From Armatimonadota bacterium (GTDB lineage Bacteria; Armatimonadota; Fimbriimonadia; Fimbriimonadales; Fimbriimonadaceae): a stretch of 64,000 nt of DNA. Location of the stretch: NCBI GenBank assembly GCA_016789105.1, contig JAEURN010000007.1, forward strand, positions 62,001 to 126,000, read 5' to 3'. The notes below the pieces were generated by a model that did no database searches, was not told where the DNA came from, and saw only the letters and a program-made list of their open reading frames with translations. This document shows positions 47,848 to 56,699 of the stretch, piece after piece. The first letter of the stretch is position 1, and every line of letters begins with the position of its first letter. A program made the position numbers and the translations under genes.

Positions 47848-49659
47848 TTACTTGATGACGACGGCGACGTTATCCGTGGAATAGGAGAACGCGACCGGGA
47901 ATGCGCCCCGGCGCTTCAGCGGCGCATATGCCATGAACCGGAGCTTGACGTGTTGGTCGGCATCGACATAATCCCGAAGCGACCGCTTGGCCACGTCAAA
48001 GGTGATGTCGTTGTCGGTTGTTCCGAGTTTGGTGCTGCTGAGCAGATCCCATGCGCCGGTGCGGTTGTTGTAGGCAGTGACATATTGGACAGCGCTATTG
48101 TCGCTGGCCATCGATTCCACCGTGACCTTCATGGACGCGACGTCGGTCGATGCCTTGGGCGAGCTAACTGTGACCTGGAAGGCCGCATACTGACCGCGTC
48201 CGGGAACCGACTCAGTGTTTATGACCACTTTGGCGTCGTCAGAGTCGAGGAGCTCGGGGAGCCCGCCGCCTTGGAGGGTTCCCATGACCAGAGTGAAGTC
48301 CAACAACCCAGTAGGCGCCGGCGGTCCGGTCAAGGCGTTTGCCAAGTTAACCCGCGCACCATTCGCAATGAAGTTCGTGAGGGCGGGGACTTGGTCGCAC
48401 GTGCTGATCAGGGTGTCCAGCGCTTCACGGGCGGTCAAGGCAGGGAATGCACCCCGGATGACACCCACGATGCCGGCGGCAAGCGGGGTCGCCATGGAAG
48501 TGCCCGAAATGGTGGCGTAGGTGTTGTTCGGGAATGTCGAAAGGATGTTGCTACCCGGCGACCCGACTTCGATCAGGGTGCCCCAGTTGGAGAAGCCCGA
48601 TTTGGTGTCGTTGTGATCTGTTGATGCGACAAAAATCACGTTGTCGGCCAAAGCCCGGATTTGCTGCCGGGGCGGGTTTTGTTGGCCGTTGTTTCCGGCC
48701 GAGTTGCAATAGACCACATCGGCGGCCCCTGCGCGCTGGATGGCTTGCAGCAGCGTTTGGTTCCAGCCGTCAATGTTGTAGCTGACGGTGATGACTTGAG
48801 CGCCGTTTTGCCAAGCGTAGTCGATGGCGCTGGCAAGGTCGGAGATCCACGAGGCTTGGCCTTTGTAGTGGCGCATGCACATCAGCTTGACGTTGGGGGC
48901 CACACCCGAAACGCCTTTGCCGTTGTTCTGTTCGGCGGCGACGATCCCGGCGACGTGGGTTCCGTGGCTATCACCGTTGTTCGGCCGCGGGTTGTTGTCG
49001 TTGTCGGCGGTGTCCCACCCAAAAATGTCGTCGATGAACCCGTTGTTGTCATCGTCGATGCCGTTGCCCGGTGTCTCGTTCGGGTTGACCCAAACGCGGT
49101 TGCGCAGGTCTTCGTGGTCGATGTCGACCCCGTCATCGCACACGGCGACGACGACTTCTTGGACGCCGGCCATGTTGTCCCAACCTTCGACGGCGTCGAC
49201 GTCGGCATCAGGGGAGCCGCCCGTTTGGCCGGTGTTGTTGTGGTGCCATTGCTGGGCGAACTGCGGGTCGTTGGGAACGAAGTCGGGCGTGATTTGGACG
49301 TCCAATTCAGCGTACTGGACAGCCGGGTTCGTCTGAAGGCTCCTCACAAAGTCAGCCGGTTGGATTCCCACGGCCATATGGTGGGAACTCAGATCCAGCC
49401 GCATGAAATACCGGTTGCCGTGATCGACGTTGATCAACAAGCCGTACTTTTTGATCAAGTCGTTCCGGAGCGAATCAGGCGTGCCGGGTTTGAAGGCCAC
49501 CAAGAGGTGGTCGCTTGCAGTGACAGTCCCCGGCGGCAGGTTTTGCCCTTGAGGGGATCCCCCAAGCGCGGTTTGGGCGAATGATAGCGAAGCCAAGGTC
49601 AAAAGGCCGGCGGCGGCCAGCGCTTTGCCCCAGACGGTGCGGATGGTCAGGTGTCGCAT
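47848..49659 (-). CDS. Exported subtilisin-like serine protease (S8)
   Basis: This 603-aa protein has a signal peptide (about 1-29), an inhibitor-like propeptide (about 45-125, HLLVAFKPGT) and a subtilase domain. The triad is VVAVCDDGVDIDH (Asp175), GDSHGTHVAGIV (His232) and ISGTSMATPLAAG (Ser388). The oxyanion Asn323 is in CNSAGNNG. The C-terminal 170 residues form a beta-sandwich with a strand set of about 40 residues repeating (DNDITFDVAKRSLRDY). The catalytic machinery is complete. The gene is followed by a strong terminator. Confidence 0.94.
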   Translation of the reverse strand: MRHLTIRTVWGKALAAAGLLTLASLSFAQTALGGSPQGQNLPPGTVTASDHLLVAFKPGTPDSLRNDLIKKYGLLINVDHGNRYFMRLDLSSHHMAVGIQPADFVRSLQTNPAVQYAELDVQITPDFVPNDPQFAQQWHHNNTGQTGGSPDADVDAVEGWDNMAGVQEVVVAVCDDGVDIDHEDLRNRVWVNPNETPGNGIDDDNNGFIDDIFGWDTADNDNNPRPNNGDSHGTHVAGIVAAEQNNGKGVSGVAPNVKLMCMRHYKGQASWISDLASAIDYAWQNGAQVITVSYNIDGWNQTLLQAIQRAGAADVVYCNSAGNNGQQNPPRQQIRALADNVIFVASTDHNDTKSGFSNWGTLIEVGSPGSNILSTFPNNTYATISGTSMATPLAAGIVGVIRGAFPALTAREALDTLISTCDQVPALTNFIANGARVNLANALTGPPAPTGLLDFTLVMGTLQGGGLPELLDSDDAKVVINTESVPGRGQYAAFQVTVSSPKASTDVASMKVTVESMASDNSAVQYVTAYNNRTGAWDLLSSTKLGTTDNDITFDVAKRSLRDYVDADQHVKLRFMAYAPLKRRGAFPVAFSYSTDNVAVVIK

Positions 49660-49786
49660 AGCGTCTCTCGTCGGTCAATGACGGTTCCTTTAGGATGACA
49701 CAAGTCGACCTGCTAAAGTTCGAATCTTTTGATCCCGGGTTAGAGTCTGAGGGCGTGCCCCTGGCCGCGCCACCCGAATCCAGTAA

Positions 49787-50641
49787 TTATCCGGGGCCTA
49801 ACTGCCGCAAAATCTCAGCCAAGTGGCGCGGGTGCGTCATGTGGGCCATGGCGTCGTCGCCCGCATAGCTCCACACATGCCACCCCGCTTTGTCGAAAAC
49901 CCGCAGCAGAGGGTATCGCGGATCGGCAGCGGCATCGTAGCCTGGTTGGGCGGGCTCCATCTGCATCCCATAGCTGGCCACGAGGGCGGAGACGACCTCC
50001 CATGAACCGGCATAAGTCTCGGGAGTGATTTGCGATGTGGTCATCACCACCGTCGATGTTCCGGCCAAGGCCCGGTCGGTCAATGATTTCCAGGCTCGGA
50101 CATGTTCGGCCAGCACCCGCCGGCTCCCAGGCTCCCCGGGATCGAGGCTTCCATAGATCGAATCGCTCTGCACGACCTTGCCGATCATGCTGAGGATCGC
50201 GGGGTCGTGGATTAACTCCCGCACTGCCCCATAGCCGGCAGAAAACGACGTAATGTTGACCCGGTCGATCCCTGCCCCCAGAATGTGGCCTGCATCGGAT
50301 AGGAAAGGTTGCAAAGAACCGTTGGCCACGAACGGCTTGGCATAGGTGGAAGACCCCTGGCCCAGATTGAAGACTAGGATCGGGACTTTGAATCCGGCCC
50401 GTTGGTATTCGGAGACGACGAACCAAGCCGCGGTGTGGAAGTGGATCCAGATATGGGTCGACAGTCCAGGGCGGTAGCCATCCGGCACAAACAGTTCGGC
50501 TTTGGTGTCCCCGACCACGACACCGGTCATAGTGCCCCCGGTCACCGGAACTTCGGGGCCGATTTCGCGGATGGACATGGCGGGCGGGGTGATTTCGGTT
50601 TTCATTGCCAAAAGGGCCAGCAGGGTGGAGGCGATAGGCAT
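49787..50641 (-). CDS. Exported alpha/beta-hydrolase-like protein
   Basis: From ATG 50641 the protein is 284 aa (MPIASTLLALLAM). The longer open frame upstream is antisense to the peroxidase gene. NITSFSAGYGAVRELIHDPA carries the nucleophile elbow (G/S-x-S-x-G form SFSAGYG) of an alpha/beta hydrolase. WIHFHTAAWF may be the oxyanion strand region and AHMTHPRHLAEIL supplies the likely catalytic His. I cannot name the substrate. Its start is 5 nt from the stop of the di-heme peroxidase gene and both lie on the minus strand, so they are probably co-transcribed. Confidence 0.6.
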   Translation of the reverse strand: MPIASTLLALLAMKTEITPPAMSIREIGPEVPVTGGTMTGVVVGDTKAELFVPDGYRPGLSTHIWIHFHTAAWFVVSEYQRAGFKVPILVFNLGQGSSTYAKPFVANGSLQPFLSDAGHILGAGIDRVNITSFSAGYGAVRELIHDPAILSMIGKVVQSDSIYGSLDPGEPGSRRVLAEHVRAWKSLTDRALAGTSTVVMTTSQITPETYAGSWEVVSALVASYGMQMEPAQPGYDAAADPRYPLLRVFDKAGWHVWSYAGDDAMAHMTHPRHLAEILRQLGPG

Positions 50642-50646
50642 GGGGG

Positions 50647-51975
50647 TCACGGGTCGTTGTTTGGGAAGGGATGCCCGCTCAATGTCGAAGAAGGCACGTA
50701 ACGCAGAAGTTCCGGGTCGCGCAAGGCATTTTGAAGAAACTCCGCGATGGCGTCCACTTCCTGGACTGAGAGCCCAAGCGGGTGGAACAGAGGGTCGGGG
50801 CCGCCAGGGGGGAGCAAAGGGCTTTGCGGGATACCCAGATTTTTGTATTGGATCAATTCCGCTAATTTGGTGAACGATGCCCCGTGCCCATAATAAGAGG
50901 TGTCGGCCAAATTGTACAACTGAGGCGTTTTGAATTGGTACAAAGCAGTGACGTTTTTCGTGAATCCGCCACGGCCAAGATTCTCCGGGGCGGCCGGGCC
51001 AGCATTGTTGGCGATCCCGATCTTGTCGAGCCCATTGAGGCCGATCGCGTGGAACTTGCCATCCGTCAATGCGGGGCCCGAGTGACACTTCCAACATTCG
51101 GCTTTGCCAAAGAAGAGTCCGGCACCCCGCTTTTGGACTTCCGTCATGGCGGAAAAGTCGCCTCTGAGCCACCGTTGCCATGGCGAGCGGGTGGCCAGCA
51201 AGGTTCGCTCGTAAGCTGCGAGGGCGAGCCCCACCGTGAGGTCGGAATACCGGTCGATGGGCGGCACCGTCGGGAACGCCGCATCGAACAAAGCCGTGTA
51301 CCCGAGCGAATCGGAAAGGGGCTTGCCGAACCCCATCCGGTGGATGCGGAGGGCGGCTATGGCTTGGGTTTCTACCCCCTGGTAGCCCAAGTTGTTTAAC
51401 TCCGTCGGCGTCCCGGGCATCCACTGGCCTTGAGTCCCTGCATTGAGGCCGCCGGAACCGAGCTCCCCGTTCCAATGCAGATTGGGCTGGTACGCCGAGT
51501 TGAGCGTGCTTGGCGATTTGACCGGCTGGCTATCCACTTCAGTTGGGGCATAGGCGGGGTCTTCGTGCCGGGCTTCGCCGGAAAACCCGAATCCCCGGCC
51601 ACCTTCCCCAAGCCCTTGGAACCGCCCGGCCGAGAATCCTCCCTGGGCGTTGTGGCAAGAGGCGCAGCTGGCCGATCCCAGGCCTTGCGGCTTGATCGGA
51701 TTGGTTAGGAGGGCGGTTTCGTGATAAAGGAGCCGACCGAGGGCCACTTTTTCGGCCGTCAACGGGTTGTTCGGATCTTGCGGGATTGCGGGCAGATCCG
51801 ATGGGTCGGGCATGGTGAGTCCGGCAACGCCGCCGGGGATGTTGAGGGCGATTTGATCCAAAAGCGCCTGGTCGGCGGATGATGGGGAGGAGCTGCCGCC
51901 GCCGCCCCCGCCGCACCCGGCCGCAAGCAACACAAGCGAGGCGGCGAGGAACCAGACCGGTGCCGTTTTGCCCAT
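50647..51975 (-). CDS. Di-heme cytochrome c peroxidase family lipoprotein
   Basis: This 442-aa protein has a lipoprotein signal (lipobox LAAGC, Cys21) and a poly-Gly linker. LTAEKVALGRLLYHETALL is the typical entry, then heme 1 at CASCH (Cys104-His108) and heme 2 at CWKCH (Cys294-His298). YGHGASFTKLAELIQYKN and LSVQEVDAIAEFLQNAL complete the peroxidase/MauG-type fold. It reduces hydrogen peroxide in the periplasm with electrons from a c-type cytochrome, or has a MauG-like oxidation role. The hydrolase gene follows 5 nt downstream. Confidence 0.93.
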   Translation of the reverse strand: MGKTAPVWFLAASLVLLAAGCGGGGGGSSSPSSADQALLDQIALNIPGGVAGLTMPDPSDLPAIPQDPNNPLTAEKVALGRLLYHETALLTNPIKPQGLGSASCASCHNAQGGFSAGRFQGLGEGGRGFGFSGEARHEDPAYAPTEVDSQPVKSPSTLNSAYQPNLHWNGELGSGGLNAGTQGQWMPGTPTELNNLGYQGVETQAIAALRIHRMGFGKPLSDSLGYTALFDAAFPTVPPIDRYSDLTVGLALAAYERTLLATRSPWQRWLRGDFSAMTEVQKRGAGLFFGKAECWKCHSGPALTDGKFHAIGLNGLDKIGIANNAGPAAPENLGRGGFTKNVTALYQFKTPQLYNLADTSYYGHGASFTKLAELIQYKNLGIPQSPLLPPGGPDPLFHPLGLSVQEVDAIAEFLQNALRDPELLRYVPSSTLSGHPFPNNDP

Positions 51976-52016
51976 GTCCTCACTTTACACGCTTGCCGGG
52001 CGCAGGGCAACACCGG

Positions 52017-53090
52017 CTACGGCCGAGAAGGGGCCGGCATCATCAGTTCAAGGAGGGGGGTCGCCGCCGGGACATCGGACGGGACTGCCGAGTTGTATTG
52101 CTCGGGAGCCGGCCGGAAACAGGGCACAAAACCCACATCACCATTCCCGTAAACCCGGAAATAGCCGAAACCGAATGTCCGGCCCGCCGCCGGGTGCCAA
52201 TCGTCTTCCAGTTTGCTGCCCCCATTGCCGAGGACAACCTGGTAGGCGCCAGTACCGGGAATCGGTGTGAAGTCAAAGGCATGCACGTGGGCACAGACAT
52301 AAGCGCGCACCTTTGGGGATTTGGCGATGGCGGCAACCATCGCTTTGGCGCAATCGGGATCGATTGGCGAATCCCCGTGGGAGGATGCCGGTTCCACTAG
52401 GTTCCGGTGCCCTAGGATGACGGTGGCTTTGATTGATGGGTTCCGCTCGGCATCGGACAGGTCAGCGGCAAGCCAAAGAGTTGCGACCAAGGCGACTTTG
52501 GTATCCCCAGTCTTAGCATCGGGGATCGCTTGCCGGGAATCGGTGTCGACCACCACGTAGTGCACCGGTCCCCGTTCGAAGGAAAAGTTGAGTTTGCCTT
52601 GGTCGGTGATCAGGCGGTCGGCTTTGGCCAGGGCGGCGTCTGGCGCATGGATCCCATGCGGAACCATGCCGGCCGATTCGATGATCCGGCTAAAAATCCC
52701 GTCGGCCAGGGGGTTCGGCACCTTCCCGGCGGCAGTTTTGCGGTTCAACTCATGGTTTCCAGAAATCGCCACGTAGGCTGTTTCCTGGGCTTTGGGCGCA
52801 GAACCGACCACCGCAACCCAAGCCTCGAGTTGGCTGGTCAACGATCGTCCGTCGTCGTCCCCGTAGCCAAGGACTTCGTCACCCCCAAAGAATGCGAAAT
52901 CCGGCTTCAACTTTGCGATGTCGGCGAGGTTCTGTATCAGTTGGGGGAGATTTGCACTGCTGGGGTTTTGCAACTTTCCGGCGTTGAAATCCTCAGCTTC
53001 GACCCGGTTGCAGCCGAAAAACGCAAATGTTCCGACGACTTCGCGGGATTGGTTGGCGACGAGGGCAGCCAGGGTCAGGGTGGCAATCAT
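52017..53090 (-). CDS. Exported calcineurin-like metallophosphoesterase
   Basis: This 357-aa protein has a short signal (MIATLTLAALVANQS). FAFFGCNRVEAEDFN takes the place of the usual D-x-H strand; FFGGDEVLGYGDD (GD motif), YVAISGNHELN, VILGHRNL and VCAHVHAFD supply the other metal ligands. A GCNR variant of the first motif is, as far as I recall, seen in a subgroup of these phosphoesterases, so it is probably not a defect. Substrate unknown (phosphodiester, phosphomonoester or nucleotide). It lies downstream of the prepilin-like gene with a hairpin in between. Confidence 0.85.
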   Translation of the reverse strand: MIATLTLAALVANQSREVVGTFAFFGCNRVEAEDFNAGKLQNPSSANLPQLIQNLADIAKLKPDFAFFGGDEVLGYGDDDGRSLTSQLEAWVAVVGSAPKAQETAYVAISGNHELNRKTAAGKVPNPLADGIFSRIIESAGMVPHGIHAPDAALAKADRLITDQGKLNFSFERGPVHYVVVDTDSRQAIPDAKTGDTKVALVATLWLAADLSDAERNPSIKATVILGHRNLVEPASSHGDSPIDPDCAKAMVAAIAKSPKVRAYVCAHVHAFDFTPIPGTGAYQVVLGNGGSKLEDDWHPAAGRTFGFGYFRVYGNGDVGFVPCFRPAPEQYNSAVPSDVPAATPLLELMMPAPSRP

Positions 53091-53107
53091 GGTTTGCGAT
53101 GAATAGA

Positions 53108-53138
53108 GCGGGCCTGCCCACGTGATGAACAGGCCCGC
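53108..53138 (-). terminator. Hairpin between the prepilin-like and phosphoesterase genes
   Basis: GCGGGCCTG (53108-53116) pairs with CAGGCCCGC (53130-53138). It follows the prepilin stop codon on the minus strand. No T-run. Confidence 0.55.
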
Positions 53139-53159
53139 GGTTGGAACCCTAGAGTCGGA

Positions 53160-54047
53160 TCAGTTGACGCACGGCGTGCCGTTGACGACGGCCGGCAGAT
53201 AGGCTGGCAAGAACTTGTCTCCGAACTGGTAGGCGTTAGGGTTCAAGATCTGGTCGAGCTTTTGATATTTGGCATGCCCGTCGACATAGGAATAGGTAGC
53301 CCCGTCGCTGTGGCGCTCCCACATGACGCGGGTGATGTCCGCCTTGTCGTTGACGTCGGTGTTGTAGTGTTGGACGGCAAAGTCCTTGGTCCAGAACGCA
53401 TAGTTCAGCGTCGTGATGATCGCGTATTGGGGAGGCACCTGGACAGAACCCGGGCACGGTTGGCTCGGGTTGAATCCGGAAGTGCCCTTTTGCTGGCCGA
53501 TCACAAAGCCGTTCTTTTCGGCATAACGGCGTTCGGCCAAAGCAATCGTTTGGGCCGGGTAATCCAGGGCCGTCAGGCTGACCGGCAGCCAGTCGTGCGC
53601 GGGCATCACGTTGTAGTTGGGGATGTAGCTGTAAAGCGGGGCCTGCCAGTCGCAGTACATTTGTCCAGAGGCGTTCAGCTTCCCAAAGTCAGCGGTGCCG
53701 TTGGGGCACGGGGTTTTGGGAGGAACGGGTTTGGTATCGCTGGGGCAGACAAAAATGTTCCAATTCTTGATGTACGGCTGCATCAGGTACGTCCAGTGGA
53801 TTTGCCGACCAGCCGTGTTCCAGGGTTGGGGGGTGACCGAAGTTTCCCAGCTGGTTTGGCACAGGGTGTCGTCGTAGTCTTGGGCGTAAATCTGGATAGC
53901 AGTCGCCATCTGCTTGTTGTTGCTCAAGCAGGTCGTCTTCTTCGCCGCTTCTTTGGCTTGGGCAAAAACAGGGAAGAGGATCGCAGCGAGGATCGCGATG
54001 ATTGCAATGACAACCAAGAGTTCGATGAGGGTAAACGCTCTTTTCAT
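53160..54047 (-). CDS. Prepilin-like (DUF1559-type) exported protein
   Basis: This 295-aa protein starts [20 protein letters not shown], with cleavage before Phe and Glu5, continuing as the helix [20 protein letters not shown]. The body has [11 protein letters not shown], and near the end [15 protein letters not shown] resembles the H-x9-DG-type ending of DUF1559 proteins. It is a paralogue of the LacI-linked prepilin at 43.9 kb. The type IV-like N-terminus is surely processed by a prepilin peptidase not seen here. Function unknown. Confidence 0.88.
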   Translation of the reverse strand: MKRAFTLIELLVVIAIIAILAAILFPVFAQAKEAAKKTTCLSNNKQMATAIQIYAQDYDDTLCQTSWETSVTPQPWNTAGRQIHWTYLMQPYIKNWNIFVCPSDTKPVPPKTPCPNGTADFGKLNASGQMYCDWQAPLYSYIPNYNVMPAHDWLPVSLTALDYPAQTIALAERRYAEKNGFVIGQQKGTSGFNPSQPCPGSVQVPPQYAIITTLNYAFWTKDFAVQHYNTDVNDKADITRVMWERHSDGATYSYVDGHAKYQKLDQILNPNAYQFGDKFLPAYLPAVVNGTPCVN

Positions 54048-54078
54048 GGCGGCTCCGGAACCCGCATAGTCTGCCCAT

Positions 54079-54086
54079 GAAACGTT
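54079..54086. promoter_or_regulatory. Partial GAAACGTT site upstream of the second prepilin-like gene
   Basis: GAAACGTT matches eight of the ten core bases of the LacI-type operator and lies 32 nt upstream of the start. It is a half-site only and could be chance. Confidence 0.2.
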
Positions 54087-54151
54087 AAGAGATTGTTAAA
54101 AGAATGATTTTGTTTACGGGGGCCATCCGGTGGACAGTGCAATTGGGCTTG

Positions 54152-55078
54152 CTACTTGATCCATGCGTCCAGGATTTTGGCCAGGCGATACCCTCCCAGG
54201 GCGGCCTGTTTCAAACTCAAATCGATCCGCTTTTGGCGGTATTCGGGCGATTCGGCGGTGCCTTGCTGGATGCCCGCATAGACGGTTGTTTCCGCCAGTT
54301 TGGCCCCCTCATCGGCCCAGTGGTCGGGGTTGAGGTCATCTAGTTGGGCGGAAAACTCTTTGGGGGGGTGCATCTCGGAGATTTTTGCCGCCTTCTCGAT
54401 CAGGCCGCCCCGCCAACCTTCCCGGCTGACCGCATCTTTGATCCCGCTATCCCACAGGTAGTGGAGGTTGCTTGGATCCCCCAGGAGCTTAAAGAAATTG
54501 CCGCCGGCGTCGCCACGGCCATCTTCGGCGCAACTGGCGGCGCAGTGCAGGGGTTGGTGCAAATCCCCGACGATGTGGCTCATAAAGTAGATCCAAAATG
54601 CCCGCATCCGGGGCTCCGATTCCTTGGCATATTGCCCATTGATGAAATTGACCGCCTTCACCGCATCGAACGGGGCGCTTTGGATCTGGTTGCCAAACTT
54701 TTCGGTGAACAGGGGCCGGTTAATGTAATGCCAGCACTTCATGCGAACCCCCTCGTTGTTCTTGGGATCGCGCAATGCCGGGGGCCAGGCCCAATCGTTG
54801 TAGTAACTGATTTCCTTTTCGTACTTCTCCGATTGATTGCGTTTGATGAAATCGGGGAAGGTTGTGGCGGCGGCCAGCCACATGGCGGGGGAGTCGTTGT
54901 TGTAGGCAAACGAGGGTTCGCCGAGCTTGAGGATGCTGTTCAGCTTCTCCTGTTTTTCCGGGGAGAGCTGGTTGTAAGCGATGAGGCCGACGATGCGGTG
55001 GCCGGTGTCGTCCCAGGCCGATGCCGGCAGGGTGGAAAGGGCCAAGGCGGCAACGGTGAGCGTCCGGACGAGTCGCAT
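54152..55078 (-). CDS. S1/P1-type zinc nuclease, exported
   Basis: From ATG 55078 the protein is 308 aa. The signal peptide ends ASA-WDDTGHRIVG, so the mature N-terminus is Trp22, whose amino group binds zinc in this family. Further ligands are His27, KCWHYINRP, and HIVGDLHQPLHC (the HxxxD motif). LGDPSNLHYLWDSGI is the last conserved block. The enzyme cleaves single-stranded RNA and DNA outside the cytoplasm, likely for nutrient scavenging. All zinc ligands I can check are intact. Confidence 0.93.
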   Translation of the reverse strand: MRLVRTLTVAALALSTLPASAWDDTGHRIVGLIAYNQLSPEKQEKLNSILKLGEPSFAYNNDSPAMWLAAATTFPDFIKRNQSEKYEKEISYYNDWAWPPALRDPKNNEGVRMKCWHYINRPLFTEKFGNQIQSAPFDAVKAVNFINGQYAKESEPRMRAFWIYFMSHIVGDLHQPLHCAASCAEDGRGDAGGNFFKLLGDPSNLHYLWDSGIKDAVSREGWRGGLIEKAAKISEMHPPKEFSAQLDDLNPDHWADEGAKLAETTVYAGIQQGTAESPEYRQKRIDLSLKQAALGGYRLAKILDAWIK

Positions 55079-55133
55079 ACGTCCATTTTGGACGCTTTTG
55101 CCGCCGCTTGGTTCTTGGAGTCCCGAACGGGCC

Positions 55134-55892
55134 TTAAGCTGATTGCTTGAGGGTTTGATCCCCGAATTGCCGCACTGATTGGGCCAGGGCTCGGACATCC
55201 TGGGCCGCCTTGCACCCGGCGTTGGCAACCACGTAGAGCTCACGCTTCCGGGTGGCCAATGCCGCGGCTTGGTCGAATCGGACCGAGCCGAGGTAACCAA
55301 CCCGCTTTTTGAGGTACTGCCAACAAATTTTTTCGAACATTGCAAACAGCTTTGCCCCCTCGTGCGGGCTTGCCATGTTGAACACCACGTGGACGCGGGC
55401 ATCCGGTTTGCGGCGGAACAATGTTTTCGCCGTCGCATAGGCATCGGTGATGCTGGTGGGGTCGGGGCTTGCGACCAAGATGATGTCGTCGGCGAACTTT
55501 AAGAAGTGCAGCACGCGGTTATCCAACCCGGCGGCACAATCGAACAAAAGGGTGTCGGTGGTTTTGGCTAGGGCCCCAAACTGTTCAAAGAACAGGGCCA
55601 GCTTTTTGGGCCCGGCCCGCATCAGCAACGGAACCGCCGATGCGCCGGTGATGGCCTTGAACCCGCCCGGTGCCTCGACCAGCACATCGGAGAGTGTTTT
55701 TTCCCCGGCAACCACATGTTGGAGGTTGAACTCGGGTGAGACACCCAGGACGATGTCCAAATTGGCAAGTTGCAAATCAGCGTCGAAAACCGTGGTGCGC
55801 GCCCCGGTTTCGGCAAGTGCGGCGGCAAGGTTGGCAGAAAACGAGGTCTTTCCAACCCCGCCTTTGCCGCTGGTGATCGCGATGGTCGTCAT
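55134..55892 (-). CDS. FlhG/MinD-like P-loop ATPase (second copy)
   Basis: From ATG 55892 the protein is 252 aa: MTTIAITSGKGGVGKTSFSA is the deviant Walker A, VFDADLQLANLDIVLGVS keeps both Asp residues, and LLFDCAAGLDNRVLHFLKFA is the FlhG-like third motif. PDPTSITDAYATAK matches the ATPase at 34.5 kb. No clear membrane-targeting helix is seen at the C-terminus. It starts 4 nt after the MshEN-type gene stop, so they are one operon. It should be active in ATP hydrolysis, in contrast to its paralogue with Asn39. Confidence 0.9.
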   Translation of the reverse strand: MTTIAITSGKGGVGKTSFSANLAAALAETGARTTVFDADLQLANLDIVLGVSPEFNLQHVVAGEKTLSDVLVEAPGGFKAITGASAVPLLMRAGPKKLALFFEQFGALAKTTDTLLFDCAAGLDNRVLHFLKFADDIILVASPDPTSITDAYATAKTLFRRKPDARVHVVFNMASPHEGAKLFAMFEKICWQYLKKRVGYLGSVRFDQAAALATRKRELYVVANAGCKAAQDVRALAQSVRQFGDQTLKQSA

Positions 55893-55896
55893 GGCT

Positions 55897-56541
55897 TTAC
55901 ACGGCCTCCGAGAAGGCATCCCAGAGCGAGTCGGTTCCAGTACCGGAAATGGCGGCCAACAAATCTTGGCGATCTGGCTGGCCGTGGACCTTGGGTTTGC
56001 GCGGCGCGGGTGCCCGCTTTGACTTGGCCGACTTTGCCGGCACAGGTTCATTGGTTTTTTGAGATTCAATCTGGGCGACCAACTCCTCGCTGGATTTGGT
56101 CACCGACATGGGCATTGAATAGCTCCGGGCGATGGCTTCAAAAATCTCTTGCGGGCCGGCGATGAATATGACCAGGCGCTTGCCAATGGCTTTGGAGAGG
56201 TAGTCGGTGCCTTCGATGTCGAGTGGGTCGCAAATCGCACAGTGGAATTCGGTTGGGCTGACCGAAAGCGGAAGGATCAGCCGGCTAAGGGCGAACGTCG
56301 GGCTGACCAGGCGTAAGGCCGCCTCGGACGGGTTCACCTCGCTTAGATCGCAAACGGGCAAGTCATATTGGCGGGCAAGGCAATCGACGATCACCCGTTC
56401 GGGGACAAACCCGAGGGTGATCAACACCTCTCCGAACCGCTGCTTGGATTCCTGTTGGATCCGCAGCGCTTCGTCCCGCTGTTCGATGGTGATGATCTTA
56501 TTTTCGACCAGCCAGTCTCCGACTCGTTGATACCGACTCAT
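55897..56541 (-). CDS. MshEN/GspE N-terminal-domain protein, candidate c-di-GMP sensor
   Basis: From ATG 56541 the protein is 214 aa. Residues 6-58 contain the two-fold MshEN repeat: RVGDWLVENKIITIEQRDEA with following Leu (R-x-G-x2-L ... A-L), then FGEVLITLGFVPERVIVDCL followed by ARQ. This closely follows the RLGxxL...LxxALxxQ pattern of c-di-GMP-binding MshE-type domains. Residues 70-141 continue the GspE N-terminal fold (CDPLDIEGTDYLSK, IFEAIARSY). No ATPase domain follows; the remaining 70 residues are a disordered basic/Pro-rich tail ending LLAAISGTGTDSLWDAFSEA. It is upstream of the MinD-like ATPase. c-di-GMP binding is likely but untested. Confidence 0.8.
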   Translation of the reverse strand: MSRYQRVGDWLVENKIITIEQRDEALRIQQESKQRFGEVLITLGFVPERVIVDCLARQYDLPVCDLSEVNPSEAALRLVSPTFALSRLILPLSVSPTEFHCAICDPLDIEGTDYLSKAIGKRLVIFIAGPQEIFEAIARSYSMPMSVTKSSEELVAQIESQKTNEPVPAKSAKSKRAPAPRKPKVHGQPDRQDLLAAISGTGTDSLWDAFSEAV

Positions 56542-56699
56542 GGTATGTGCCCACAGGAAAGAGGGTTTAGCCGTGCTTTTGCCGCTCTCCAGCAAAAATC
56601 ATCGGCTTTTCCACCCCAAAACCTCACATGGCGGATCCAATTTTCAATCAGCTTGCCCAATGCCGCCAACATGCACACCTTGGAGGCGTTTGCCACTCG

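Noticed and set aside
48661-49584. 307-residue plus-strand open frame
   Set aside because: Antisense to the subtilase gene whose catalytic triad is intact.
50642-51475. N-terminal extension of the alpha/beta-hydrolase open frame
   Set aside because: It is antisense to the di-heme peroxidase gene with its two CxxCH motifs, and has low-complexity composition.
54344-55150. 268-residue plus-strand open frame
   Set aside because: Antisense to the S1/P1 nuclease gene, which has all zinc ligands.
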